A stretch of 64,000 nucleotides of DNA from assembly GCF_001570765.1 (NCBI RefSeq), contig NZ_BCSH01000011.1, positions 27,995 through 91,994 on the forward strand, in the 5' to 3' direction. Below are positions 47,854 to 56,358 of this stretch, one piece after another. Positions within the stretch are counted from its first letter, which is position 1, and each line of letters starts with the position of its first letter. The position numbers and the translations under genes were made by a program. The DNA comes from Nocardiopsis listeri NBRC 13360. Lineage in GTDB: Bacteria > Actinomycetota > Actinomycetes > Streptosporangiales > Streptosporangiaceae. The notes under the pieces are model-generated. The model made no database searches. It had not been told where the DNA came from and saw only the letters and a program-made list of their open reading frames with translations.

Positions 47854-48871
47854 CGCCGCCCTCGTTGCAGCGCGGCAGGGAGGTGAGCCGTTGTTCCTCA
47901 CCCTGCTCGGCGTACTCGCGCACCAGGCCGGAGACCATCGACACGAACGCCGGGTGCGTACCCGGGCTGAGTGCGCGCGCGTAGTCCATACCGAGTTCCT
48001 CAGCGGTCTCACGCGCCTCGATGTCGAGGTCGAACTTGACCTCCATGTGGTCGGAGACGAACCCGTGCGGAACGACCGCCACCGCGCTCACGCCCTCGTC
48101 GGCCAGTTCCCGCAGCCGATCGTTGATGTCCGGCTCCAGCCAGGGCTGGCCGGGCGGACCGCTACGGGACTGGTAGACGACCTCGTAGGGGTGGTCCCCA
48201 CCGATCCGCTCGGCGACCAGGCGGGCCACCGCGGCCAACTGGGCGCTGTAAGCGCCCTCCGGCCCGAAGGTCTGCCCCGGACCGCCGCTGGCCTCGGCCA
48301 TGGTCATGGGGATGGAGTGCGCCGAGAACAACAGGTGCGCGCCCGCACGCTTGTCGGCGGGCAGCCCCTCCAGAGCGGCGCGAGTGTGATCGACCAGAGG
48401 TTCGATGAACCCGGGATGATCGTAGAAGGGACGGATCAGATCGACCTCGGGGGCGTCCGGGCCGAGGTCGGCCAGGGCCCGCTCGATGTCCTCGTGGTAG
48501 GCGGTCCGGCTGGACCAGTTGCAGTACGCGGAGGTCGGCAACGCCAGGATGCGGCGAACGCCGTCCTTCTTCATCTGCGCCAGGGTGTCGGTGAGCATCG
48601 GCGCCCAGAACCGGTTGCCCCAGTAGATGGGCAGGTCGATGCCCTGTTCGGTGAAGTCGGTGGTGATGGCGGCGAGCAGGTCCCGGCACTGCTGGTTGAT
48701 CGGGCTCACTCCCTTGAACAGGAAGTAGTGCTCACCGACCTCCGCCAACCTTTCGCGGGGGATGTTGCGCCCGCGGGTGACGTTCTCCAGGAACGGGATG
48801 ACCTCGTCCTCGCCCTCCGGTCCACCGAAGGAGATCAGCAAAAACGCGTCGTAAGGCCTCATGCTGTTCAT
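47831..48871 (-). CDS. hemH: Ferrochelatase (coproporphyrin type)
   Basis: A 346-residue enzyme inserting Fe2+ into a porphyrin; in actinobacteria the substrate is coproporphyrin III, so CpfC is the functional name. Recognisable parts are DAFLLISFGGPEG, YFLFKGVSPINQQC, PIYWGNRFWAPML, LFSAHSIPM (metal-ligand His) and VVPHGFVSDHMEVKFDLD. The C-terminal tail RCNEGGGQCCEQH, with the Cys of SAYCNWSS, matches the [2Fe-2S] ligands known in actinobacterial ferrochelatases. The start at MNSMRPYD is preferred; the second Met three codons on is also possible. It is divergent from the lactone oxidase gene. Confidence 0.95.
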   Translation of the reverse strand: MNSMRPYDAFLLISFGGPEGEDEVIPFLENVTRGRNIPRERLAEVGEHYFLFKGVSPINQQCRDLLAAITTDFTEQGIDLPIYWGNRFWAPMLTDTLAQMKKDGVRRILALPTSAYCNWSSRTAYHEDIERALADLGPDAPEVDLIRPFYDHPGFIEPLVDHTRAALEGLPADKRAGAHLLFSAHSIPMTMAEASGGPGQTFGPEGAYSAQLAAVARLVAERIGGDHPYEVVYQSRSGPPGQPWLEPDINDRLRELADEGVSAVAVVPHGFVSDHMEVKFDLDIEARETAEELGMDYARALSPGTHPAFVSMVSGLVREYAEQGEEQRLTSLPRCNEGGGQCCEQH

Positions 48872-48936
48872 GTAACCAGTTTCCGAGGCCCGCCCGGATC
48901 CGCCCCCACCCATGTCGTGGGGCTTCCGGCACGGAA

Positions 48937-48983
48937 GTGACCAGCTCCACTAAGGACTCTGGTCACATAAGTGACCGATCGGT
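48937..48983. promoter_or_regulatory. Cluster of GTGACC inverted repeats in the hemH/oxidase divergent region
   Basis: GTGACCAG (48937-48944) is the reverse complement of CTGGTCAC (48959-48966). GGTCAC (48961-48966) and GTGACC (48971-48976) form a second palindrome, and ACCGATCGGT (48974-48983) a third, overlapping. The last ends 11 bp before the oxidase ATG, so a bound regulator would block that gene. Confidence 0.45.
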
Positions 48984-48994
48984 AATGTCGCCGC

Positions 48995-50293
48995 ATGACT
49001 GATGTGTTGTGGCACACCTGGGCCGACACCTACCAGGCCCGCCCCCGTCGGACGATGACCCCCCGCGACACCGAGGAGGTCGCGGCGGCGGTGATCGCCG
49101 CGGCGGCCGAGGACCTGCGGGTCCGTATGGTCGGTACGGGACATTCCTTCACGGACGTGGCCATCACCGATGGACTGCTGCTCTCCCCCGCCTCCCTGAC
49201 CGGATTACGTTCGGTCGACCCCATATCCGGTACCGCCACCGTCGCCGCGGGCACGCCCCTGTGCGACTTCAACGACGCCCTGGCCGAGCGTGGCCTGGCG
49301 CTGGCCAACATGGGCGACATCGCCGTGCAGACCACCTCGGGCGCGGTCCAGACGGGGACGCACGGCACCGGGCGGGACGCGGGCGGCCTGGCGAGCCAGG
49401 TGGTCGGCATGGAAATGGTCCTGGCCGACGGTTCGGTGGTGGAGTGCTCGGCCGAGAACGAACCGGAACTGTTCCACGCGGCCCGGGTGGGGTTGGGCGC
49501 GTTCGGCGTCGTCACGGCGTTGACCTTCGCGGTACGCCCGGCCTTCCTGTTGCGGGCCGAGGAAATGCCCATGCCCTTGGACGAGGTGTTGGAGCGGTTA
49601 CCGGAGCTGCGCGCCGACAACGACCACTTCGAGTTCTTCTGGTTCCCCCACACGGGCAACACCAACACCAAGCGCAACAACATCAGCGAGGGCCCGTCCC
49701 GCCCCCTGCCGCCTTTCAAGGCGTGGCTGGACGACGATTTCCTGTCCAACCGGGTCTTCGAGCGGGTCAACCGGATGTGCCGTCGCTTCCCGGTGACGGT
49801 TCCCGCCGTCAACCAGATCAGCTCCCGGGCGCTGTCGGCGCGCTCCTACACCGACGTCTCGCACAAGGTTTTCGCCTCGGTGCGCAACGTGCGCTTCGTG
49901 GAGATGGAGTACGCGATCCCCTCCGAACACGTGGCGGACGTCCTGCGCGAGGCGCGTTCGATCGTGGACCGCGGCGACCACCGGGTGAGCTTCCCCGTGG
50001 AGGTGCGCTTCGCCCCCGCCGACGACGTGTGGTTGTCGACCGCCCACCAGCGCGAGAGCGCCTACGTTGCCGTGCACATGTACCAGGGGACGCCCTATCG
50101 GGAGTACTTCGCGGACCTGGAGGCGCTGTTCACGTCGGTGGGCGGACGCCCGCACTGGGGCAAGTTGCACACCCGTGACCGTGCCTACCTGGAAGGGGTC
50201 TACCCGCGGTTGGCCGACGCCCTGGCGGTGCGGGATCGGGTGGACCCGCACCGCCACTTCGGCAACGCCTACCTGGACCGGGTGTTCGACTGA
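48995..50293 (+). CDS. FAD-linked sugar-1,4-lactone oxidase
   Basis: A 432-residue flavoprotein of the VAO family. The FAD-binding domain (1-180) includes VRMVGTGHSFTDVAITDG, ANMGDIAVQTTSGAVQTGTHGTG and MVLADGSVVECS. The C-terminal ALO domain includes FEFFWFPHTGNTNTK, VEMEYAIPSEH and RPHWGKLHTRD (the HWGK motif). Relatives are D-arabinono-, L-gulono- and xylitol/alditol oxidases. No Shine-Dalgarno sequence is evident, and the start may be leaderless. The operator-like repeats lie directly upstream. Confidence 0.9.
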   Translation: MTDVLWHTWADTYQARPRRTMTPRDTEEVAAAVIAAAAEDLRVRMVGTGHSFTDVAITDGLLLSPASLTGLRSVDPISGTATVAAGTPLCDFNDALAERGLALANMGDIAVQTTSGAVQTGTHGTGRDAGGLASQVVGMEMVLADGSVVECSAENEPELFHAARVGLGAFGVVTALTFAVRPAFLLRAEEMPMPLDEVLERLPELRADNDHFEFFWFPHTGNTNTKRNNISEGPSRPLPPFKAWLDDDFLSNRVFERVNRMCRRFPVTVPAVNQISSRALSARSYTDVSHKVFASVRNVRFVEMEYAIPSEHVADVLREARSIVDRGDHRVSFPVEVRFAPADDVWLSTAHQRESAYVAVHMYQGTPYREYFADLEALFTSVGGRPHWGKLHTRDRAYLEGVYPRLADALAVRDRVDPHRHFGNAYLDRVFD

Positions 50294-50302
50294 CCCCGCA
50301 TT

Positions 50303-50345
50303 GACTTCCTCTCCGCGGCTGAAGCAGGGGTCTGCTCCGCTAGGA
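50303..50345. other. Sequence resembling an IS200/IS605-type end
   Basis: The stretch TTGACTTCCTCTCC followed by GGCTGAAGCAGGGG resembles, from memory, the conserved subterminal sequence found at many IS605/IS1341-type element ends. No transposase or TnpB fragment is present nearby. If real, it is a relic between the lactone oxidase gene and the next, convergent gene. Confidence 0.2.
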
Positions 50346-50349
50346 CCGA

Positions 50350-51480
50350 TCAGCCGGTGGGCGCGGGTTCACCCTGGGTGCCGCTCCGGGGAGCACCGTC
50401 CTGCGGGGCGTCCCCTCCCTGCTCGTCATCGCCCGGTTCGGGTTCGGCCGGTTCCCCCGGCAGTTCCGGTTCGGGTTCATCCACCGGCGGTTCGGCCGGC
50501 TCGGTGGGGGTGTCGGTGCCCTGGTCGCCCGGGGTCGTCCCGGGTTCGTCCGGGTCACCGGTCCCCGTCCCCGGAGCGGTGTCCGTCCCCTCCTCCTGTG
50601 GCTCCTGGTCCCTTACGGAGGTATCGGTGTCCTCGTCGTCCTCGTCCTCGTCGGTGTGGGCCGGGGCGGACTGACCGCCCAACAGGGAGGGCGAGGTCGG
50701 CTCGTCCTGGCCCTGGGTCCAGGCGGTCAGGGAACGCCCGGTGAGCAACTCGAAGACCAGGATGACCATCATGACCAGGACGAACACCACTCCGGCGGGG
50801 ATGAGGACCGCGCGTCGGCCACGCTTGGGGCGTGCTCCCTCTTCCCCGGTCGTGTCCGAGGCCACGGCCTCCGAGCGGTCACGGGGCCCCACCGAGGGCA
50901 GGAGTTCGGTCGGCTCGCCCGGGACCGGGTCGTGGGGCCGGTCCGGGTCGGCGGGATTTCCGAATCCGGGCGCCAGGGTCCGACCGGGCAGATCGTGTCC
51001 CAGGGAGGGCATGGCCATGGTCCGGGTGGCGTCTTCGGACTCCTGGAAGGCGGCCGTGGCTCCGAGGTCGTCCCTCTCGATGGCCGGTTCCGGCCGTTCC
51101 GCGAAAGGGGCGGCCTGGGGCTGCTTGGCCTTCTCCGCCAGTCCCTTGGCCCGTTCTCCGCTGCGGGTGATCCAGTGCTGGATCACCGGGGTGGCACTGG
51201 TGCTGAGCACGGCCATGACGGCGGTGCCGATGACGGTTCCGTAGACGTTCAGGTAGGAGGCGGCGGTCGCCGCGGTCAGGGTGGCCATGCCGGCCCCCAC
51301 GACCTGGGCCACGCTCAGGTCGATGCGTGCGCCCTTGTCATCCTTGCCGTCCTTGTCGTCCTTGTCGTCCTTGCCGCGTCGATCGCCCCGGGCTCCCTCC
51401 ATGTCATGGTCTGCGTGATGGGCTCGGCCGGTCGATCGACCCCGCTCGTTCGGCCCACCCCCGTACTCCGGTCTGGGCAT
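50350..51480 (-). CDS. Acidic/proline-rich membrane protein
   Basis: A 376-residue protein of no recognised family. The N-terminus is hydrophilic with the repeat KDDKDDKDGKDDKG (about 37-50). A small-residue hydrophobic stretch follows (VVGAGMATLTAATAASYLNVYGTVIGTAVMAVL, 60-92), then a Pro/Glu-rich linker. A strong single membrane helix (AVLIPAGVVFVLVMMVILVFELL) sits near 223-245. The last 120 residues are almost only Asp, Glu, Pro, Thr and Gly and would be extracytoplasmic. GGAGGGGG lies ten bases before the ATG. Low-complexity composition makes function assignment impossible. Confidence 0.7.
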   Translation of the reverse strand: MPRPEYGGGPNERGRSTGRAHHADHDMEGARGDRRGKDDKDDKDGKDDKGARIDLSVAQVVGAGMATLTAATAASYLNVYGTVIGTAVMAVLSTSATPVIQHWITRSGERAKGLAEKAKQPQAAPFAERPEPAIERDDLGATAAFQESEDATRTMAMPSLGHDLPGRTLAPGFGNPADPDRPHDPVPGEPTELLPSVGPRDRSEAVASDTTGEEGARPKRGRRAVLIPAGVVFVLVMMVILVFELLTGRSLTAWTQGQDEPTSPSLLGGQSAPAHTDEDEDDEDTDTSVRDQEPQEEGTDTAPGTGTGDPDEPGTTPGDQGTDTPTEPAEPPVDEPEPELPGEPAEPEPGDDEQGGDAPQDGAPRSGTQGEPAPTG

Positions 51481-52052
51481 GGTGTGCGGCCCCCTCCGTC
51501 GGCCGCGCGTGGGCGCGGCGGGACACTCGTCATGTCATGGGATGGGCGTGTGGTGGGGCAGACATCCCCGTAGGCCCCAACATTCACATAACGCCCATAG
51601 GTGGATACCTCACTTTAAGGGGGACAAGCCTCTGATAACGCCATCAAATAAGAACCATCACCATCTGGCGCCCCTCGGCGTGTCGAGTTGCGAACCACAA
51701 GGTGCATGATGTCTCTACTTCGCCCGAGAACGGAGTTTTTCCCAGACCTGGGGTGATTCGAGGTACGCGGGATACCATCACCGCGGAGCCTTCGTACGGG
51801 ATCGGCGACATTCACCGACGATCGCTCCCGGTCGCGCGAGGCTCACCGTGTCAAGATTGGCAACGGAAGCGACCGTGAGGGCCCCGGGCACCCGGGGTCG
51901 ACTCCCACCGTGGTGACCACCACGGGCCGGGAGGCGGGCACAGTTCGGACATGCCGGGCGCGGTACTGGCCGAACAGTTGTCGGCCGACCAGACTTGGAG
52001 AACGCGAGGGACGGTCTATACCGACCCTCGACGGGACGTGAAGGGGAGAGCG
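51481..52052. promoter_or_regulatory. Long divergent intergenic region upstream of sepH
   Basis: About 570 bp without a supportable gene, AT-richer between 51560 and 51720. It must hold the promoters of the acidic membrane protein and sepH. Near sepH it has two hairpins: CCCCGG/CCGGGG around 51874-51890, and CCGTGGTG/CACCACGG (51908-51925) with a 2-nt centre, the latter possibly an operator. Confidence 0.45.
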
Positions 52053-53504
52053 ATGCACGAGCTTCGCCTCGTGGCCGTGAGTGAGGACGGCACCTATCTG
52101 GTGCTGGCCAGCACCGGTCGTGGAACCCGATTCATGCTGCCCGTCGACGACCGCCTGCGAGCCGCCGTACGCGGCCAGTTCTCCCGGCTCGGCCAGTACG
52201 AGATCGAAGTGGAGAATCCGTTGCGCCCCAAGGAAATCCAGGCCCGCATCCGGTCCGGCGAGACCGCGGAGGCCATCTCCGAGATCTCCGGGATACCCAT
52301 CGAACGGGTGCGTTGGTTCGAAGGACCCGTACTCCAGGAGCGCGAGTACATCGCGCAACAGGCCCAGCGCGCCACCGTGCGCGCCCAGGGCGACGCCGTA
52401 CCCGGTCCCTCCCTGGAGGAGATCGTCACCAAGCGGATCGGCGCCCACCAGTTGGAGACCGGCGACGCCGTGTGGGACTCCTGGAAGCGCGAGGACCGCA
52501 CCTGGCAACTCAAGCTCGTCTTCCTACAGGGGGGCGACGAGCGTGTCGCCCACTGGCTGTACGAGCCCAGACACAACTCCGTCGCTCCGGCCGACGAGGA
52601 GGCCGCCAGGTTCTCCTTCGAGGAGCCCTTGTCGGCCTCGCCCGAGGCCGCGGCCAACGTCACCCCGTTCGCCCCTCGCCGCAACGAGGCCACCACCGAC
52701 CTGCCCCGCCTGGACGCACAGTCCGCCGCCGAGCGCCGCCCTGGTGACATCGCTCCGCGTCGCCTGTCGTCCGCGCAGGACACGCCGTTGGACGAGCCCC
52801 TGCGCCCGGCCCCGCATACGGACCAGTTCGGGGTGCCGATCCGTGAGGAGCCCGGGCGTCCGACGCGCCGGCGGCCCGAGCGGGTGGCCGAACGCCCTCC
52901 GGAGCGAGCCCCCGAACGCGGGCCGGAGCACACACCTCAGGAGGCACCGCCCGCCGCACCGATGCCCGGTTTCTCGCGGAGCGAGCCACCGCGGCGCCAC
53001 CCCATGGCGGAGCCGCCCATGCGGCCCGAGCGCCCGGCCGAGCGGTTCGGGGAGCGTCCCGCCGAACGTCCGGTGGGGCGTCGGGTAGAGCGCCCCATGG
53101 AGCGGTCCGAACGCCATGACGAGCCCGAACCGGTGCGTCCCGCGGCCGTGTTCGACGAACCGGAGCCCGAACCCCGATACCTGTCCGAGACACGTGGCCG
53201 TCCCGATTCTCCGGGAGCCCCGGACCGGCTGGACGCGCGTCCTGCACCGGCGCCCGACCCCGAGCCGGCCCCGCCTGTGACCGAACCGGAGCGACCACGA
53301 CGACGTCGCGCCACCATCGACCTCAACGACAAGGGCACCCCACGACGGGCCGTGGACGAGCAGCCCCCGATCCCGGCCGCCGCCGGTGGCACCAACGGGG
53401 CCACCGCCGGGAACGGTGCCGCTCCCAAGCGCAAGGGGCGAGGACGCCGCGCCTCGGTCCCCACCTGGGACGAGATCATGTTCGGGTCGAAGAAGAACGA
53501 GTAG
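52053..53504 (+). CDS. sepH: Cell-division protein SepH
   Basis: A 483-residue protein with the DUF3071/SepH N-terminal domain (about 1-170: MHELRLVAVSEDGTYLVLAS, FMLPVDDRLRAAVRGQF, LRPKEIQARIRSGETAEAIS with a helix-turn-helix-like part, then VRWFEGPVLQEREYIA). A long Arg/Glu/Pro-rich disordered linker follows, with many PERxxER-type repeats. It ends in a conserved C-terminal patch, RRASVPTWDEIMFGSKK. SepH binds FtsZ and promotes Z-ring assembly in streptomycetes and mycobacteria, here presumably at sporulation and vegetative septa. The ATG at 52053 is fixed by GGGGAG five bases upstream. Confidence 0.95.
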   Translation: MHELRLVAVSEDGTYLVLASTGRGTRFMLPVDDRLRAAVRGQFSRLGQYEIEVENPLRPKEIQARIRSGETAEAISEISGIPIERVRWFEGPVLQEREYIAQQAQRATVRAQGDAVPGPSLEEIVTKRIGAHQLETGDAVWDSWKREDRTWQLKLVFLQGGDERVAHWLYEPRHNSVAPADEEAARFSFEEPLSASPEAAANVTPFAPRRNEATTDLPRLDAQSAAERRPGDIAPRRLSSAQDTPLDEPLRPAPHTDQFGVPIREEPGRPTRRRPERVAERPPERAPERGPEHTPQEAPPAAPMPGFSRSEPPRRHPMAEPPMRPERPAERFGERPAERPVGRRVERPMERSERHDEPEPVRPAAVFDEPEPEPRYLSETRGRPDSPGAPDRLDARPAPAPDPEPAPPVTEPERPRRRRATIDLNDKGTPRRAVDEQPPIPAAAGGTNGATAGNGAAPKRKGRGRRASVPTWDEIMFGSKKNE

Positions 53505-53514
53505 GCGCACCCAC

Positions 53515-53562
53515 CGAGAGCGAGGGGGCGATCACCGGTCGGTGATCGCCCCCTCGCTCTCG
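53515..53562. terminator. 22-bp bidirectional terminator between sepH and the PH-domain operon
   Basis: A perfect 22-bp stem (53515-53536 with 53541-53562) and GGTC loop lie between convergent stops. It is one of the longest perfect terminator stems in the window. Confidence 0.9.
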
Positions 53563-53595
53563 TCCGGTGTCCTTCCGGCTCGTGGAGACCGTGCC

Positions 53596-55497
53596 TCAGG
53601 TGGTGTCCTGGTGTGGATCCTGGTCCTCCGACAGGAAGGGCCGCACCATCTCCGGGGTGATCCGCCCGGCGAAATCGACCGACTCCTCCAAAGAGGCGTC
53701 CTGAGCCGTGTAACCTCCCGCTCCGGCACCCACGGTCACCTGGAGGTCGGCCAGCCCCGAGCGACGTTGGAACAGCGTCTGGGTCCAGGTCCATCCGATC
53801 ACCGCCGACCGTTCCACCGTGGCCTGTCCGCGCTGCAACGAACCCGAGCGCACGCTCACCCGTTCCCCGTCGTAGCCGTGGCCCAGGGAGCGGTACCGGT
53901 CCACCGCCAAGGGCACCCCGAGCAGCGCGAGCGCCCCCGACGCGACCGTCAACCAGATCAGGTCCAGGTAGAGGGCCACCGCCGCCACCACGACGAACGG
54001 CAGCACGGCGCGGGTGAAACGCCGGTACAGGGCCGCCCGTGGGTGGCGGGTGAGCCGGCCTCTGAACAGGTCCAGGGCACGGTCGACCACCGCCTCCACC
54101 TTGGGGCGGGGCCCGAGGGGCAGCAGGACCGCACGGTTGGCGGTGTCCCCCAGCCCGGTGACGATGGCGCGCAGCCGCACCGCGCGACGGGTACGTTCGA
54201 GGGGGTTGTCCCGTAGCTCGTACCCGCGGATGCGGCGCCGTTCCAGGGTGACGCTGCGGCGGGTGAACAGACCGCGTTCGGCCACCAGGGAACCGTCCCG
54301 ACCCCGGAGCGTGAATCCCCAGTGGGTGAGGGCGTAGGAGACCACCGCGAAGACCGGCATCAACAACACCAGCACACCCGTGGACACCGCGGCGAACACC
54401 ACCAGGAAGCCTCGGTCGGTGCTGGTCACCCAGTCCACGAGGAAGTCGGTGGCCACCTGCCCGGCGGACTGTTGGACCATGCCGAACAGGGTGGCCAGGA
54501 GCACGAACGGGGTCACCAGGTGACCCACGCTGAGCGCCCCGAACAGGTACCAGCTCCGGGGCATCCGGAAGTAGGTGACCGCTGCCTCGTCCGACGCGGT
54601 CACGGCCCCGGAGGCGTCCGTTCCGGCGGATGCGGTGGTGAGGGAGGCGACGCCGTCCTCCCCCACCGTGGTCGCCTCCTCCCTCCGTCCACTGAGCACG
54701 GCCTTGCGGTGCAGCAGGACCGTGCGCAGACGCTCGGCCTCGGCGGCGTCCACCGCGTCGAGCTTGCCGTCCTCGGTCTCGCCCGCCCCCGACGCGGCCT
54801 CGATGCGCACCACGGCCACACCCAATAGGCGGTGCAGCAGGCTGCTGGTGACGTCGACCCCGCGCACCCGTTCCAAGGGGATGGTGCGCCGGGAGCGTCT
54901 GATCAGGCCGCTGCGGATCTCCAGGCGTTCCTCGCCGATCTCGTAGCGGAAGGTCTTCCAGGTGACGAACCCGCGGACGAGCAGTCCCAGGACCGCGAGC
55001 AGGGTGGCGGTGAGGATCCAGGGGTTGAACCCGCCGACCACCAGACCGGCGGCGATCGGCAACAGCAGCCCCCGGATCTGGATGATGGGTCCGACGACCA
55101 GGGTGCGCGGGCTGAGCCGGTGGGCGGTCTCCGTCCCGAAGGGCGATCCTTGACCGGTGGGGTCCTCGCCCCACCAGGAACGGGGCGTCTCCTCCCCGGG
55201 TTCGGTGGGCGCTGCGAGTCCGGCGGGTTCGGCGAAGGTGGGGGCTCCGGGGGGCGCGGGGGTCGTGGGCCACCGGTGGCTCTCCCCCTCGAAGGGTGCG
55301 TACGAGCCCGAGGAAGGGGTGCCGGGCCCGGAGGAGTCGAGGGTGCCGGAGGTACTGCCGGGCGCGACCCAGCCACCGGACCCGGTCTCGGGGGACTCGG
55401 GCCGATCGGTATCGGGGTGTCGGAGGGGCTCGGGGCCCCGATGGGTTTCGGGCCGTCGGGTCTCGGGACTCTCGTGGGGGTCGTGTCGTGGATCCAT
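53596..55497 (-). CDS. Bacterial PH-domain (YdbT-like) membrane protein
   Basis: A 633-residue protein. Residues 1-125 are disordered (Pro/Glu/Arg/Gly). Then follow paired membrane helices and bacterial PH (bPH_2) domains: the first around 185-260 (TFRYEIGEERLEIRSGLIRRSRRTIPLERVRGVDVT), a second around 400-460 (TLRGRDGSLVAERGLFTRRSVTLERRRIRGYEL) and a third near 560-610 (GERVSVRSGSLQRGQATVERSAVIGWTW). This is the YdbS/YdbT arrangement. Function unknown, membrane-associated. Its ATG overlaps the stop of the preceding PH gene (ATGA). Confidence 0.85.
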   Translation of the reverse strand: MDPRHDPHESPETRRPETHRGPEPLRHPDTDRPESPETGSGGWVAPGSTSGTLDSSGPGTPSSGSYAPFEGESHRWPTTPAPPGAPTFAEPAGLAAPTEPGEETPRSWWGEDPTGQGSPFGTETAHRLSPRTLVVGPIIQIRGLLLPIAAGLVVGGFNPWILTATLLAVLGLLVRGFVTWKTFRYEIGEERLEIRSGLIRRSRRTIPLERVRGVDVTSSLLHRLLGVAVVRIEAASGAGETEDGKLDAVDAAEAERLRTVLLHRKAVLSGRREEATTVGEDGVASLTTASAGTDASGAVTASDEAAVTYFRMPRSWYLFGALSVGHLVTPFVLLATLFGMVQQSAGQVATDFLVDWVTSTDRGFLVVFAAVSTGVLVLLMPVFAVVSYALTHWGFTLRGRDGSLVAERGLFTRRSVTLERRRIRGYELRDNPLERTRRAVRLRAIVTGLGDTANRAVLLPLGPRPKVEAVVDRALDLFRGRLTRHPRAALYRRFTRAVLPFVVVAAVALYLDLIWLTVASGALALLGVPLAVDRYRSLGHGYDGERVSVRSGSLQRGQATVERSAVIGWTWTQTLFQRRSGLADLQVTVGAGAGGYTAQDASLEESVDFAGRITPEMVRPFLSEDQDPHQDTT

Positions 55498-56084
55498 CAG
55501 GTGGCGTCGTCCCGGAGCGTCCCGGCGCGCACGGCGAGTTCCTCACTGAGCCGGCGCGCCTCCTCGGCGTCCAGACCCTCGATGGTCGAAGACCCGGCGT
55601 AGGAGGCGGTCCGCACCTGGAGCGTGGCCACGTCGAAGATCCGCTCCAACCAGCCCTGGGTGTGGTCGACCGTCTGCAACCGGTTGACCGGCACCAACTG
55701 CCAGGCCCGGCTGATCCAGCCGGAGCGGGTGTAGATGACGTCCTCGTCGACCTCCCACCGATGCACCCGGTAACGCCACGAGGGCACGATGGCGATCTTG
55801 AGCAGGGCGTACGCGACGTAGACGGAGGGGAGGACCCAGGCGTTCTCGTGCACCCACGTCGGCACCCAGCCCCAGGCGAAGTCGCCCAGGGCCCAGGCCG
55901 CGGCGCTGAGCAGGGCCAGGTTGAACAGCGCGCCGAAGGCCATGCGCAGCGTCCACACCCCGATCGAGCGGCTGCTCACCCTCCGTAGCGGCGGACGTAG
56001 TCGGGCCACGCCCGTCCCCGAATCCGCTGGGTCGGGTTTCTCCCCCGGCCGGGGGACGGCGTCGTGGGGCGGGAAGTTCGTCAC
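55497..56084 (-). CDS. Bacterial PH-domain (YdbS-like) membrane protein
   Basis: A 195-residue companion of the downstream gene: two membrane helices (about 58-80 and 88-112), then one bPH_2 domain (YRVHRWEVDEDVIYTRSGWISRAWQLVPVNRLQTVDHTQG). YdbS and YdbT homologues nearly always occur as such a pair. The GTG at 56084 is chosen as start; the upstream frame is Arg/Gly-rich and unconserved in appearance. Confidence 0.85.
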   Translation of the reverse strand: MTNFPPHDAVPRPGEKPDPADSGTGVARLRPPLRRVSSRSIGVWTLRMAFGALFNLALLSAAAWALGDFAWGWVPTWVHENAWVLPSVYVAYALLKIAIVPSWRYRVHRWEVDEDVIYTRSGWISRAWQLVPVNRLQTVDHTQGWLERIFDVATLQVRTASYAGSSTIEGLDAEEARRLSEELAVRAGTLRDDAT

Positions 56085-56299
56085 CCGCCCGAGTCTAGGC
56101 CGTATCCTCACGCCCTCCGCTGGGCCCCGGCCCCGGCATACGCCCTCTTTCACCGTCCGGCGCCCTCACCAGGTCTTCGGAGAAAGCCGGAGACGTGGGG
56201 AAGGGCTCGTTCCGGTCCGGTGTTCCTTCCACAGCGGGACACCTGCACCCCTGACAGCCGGAGCTGACATTTCAGGGCGTGAGAGGCGAATGCACATAT

Positions 56300-56343
56300 C
56301 AGCGTTCTGTCAGCACCGGTCGGCACACTGAGGACAGACGCTG
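56300..56343 (+). promoter_or_regulatory. Inverted repeat in the leader of the DrrAB-type exporter
   Basis: CAGCGTTCTGTC (56300-56311) pairs with GACAGACGCTG (56333-56343) with one unpaired T. It is centred about 35 bp upstream of the ATG, with GGAGG just after. It is probably an operator for a TetR-like repressor encoded elsewhere or a leader hairpin. Confidence 0.4.
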
Positions 56344-56358
56344 AAACGGAGGAACTTG

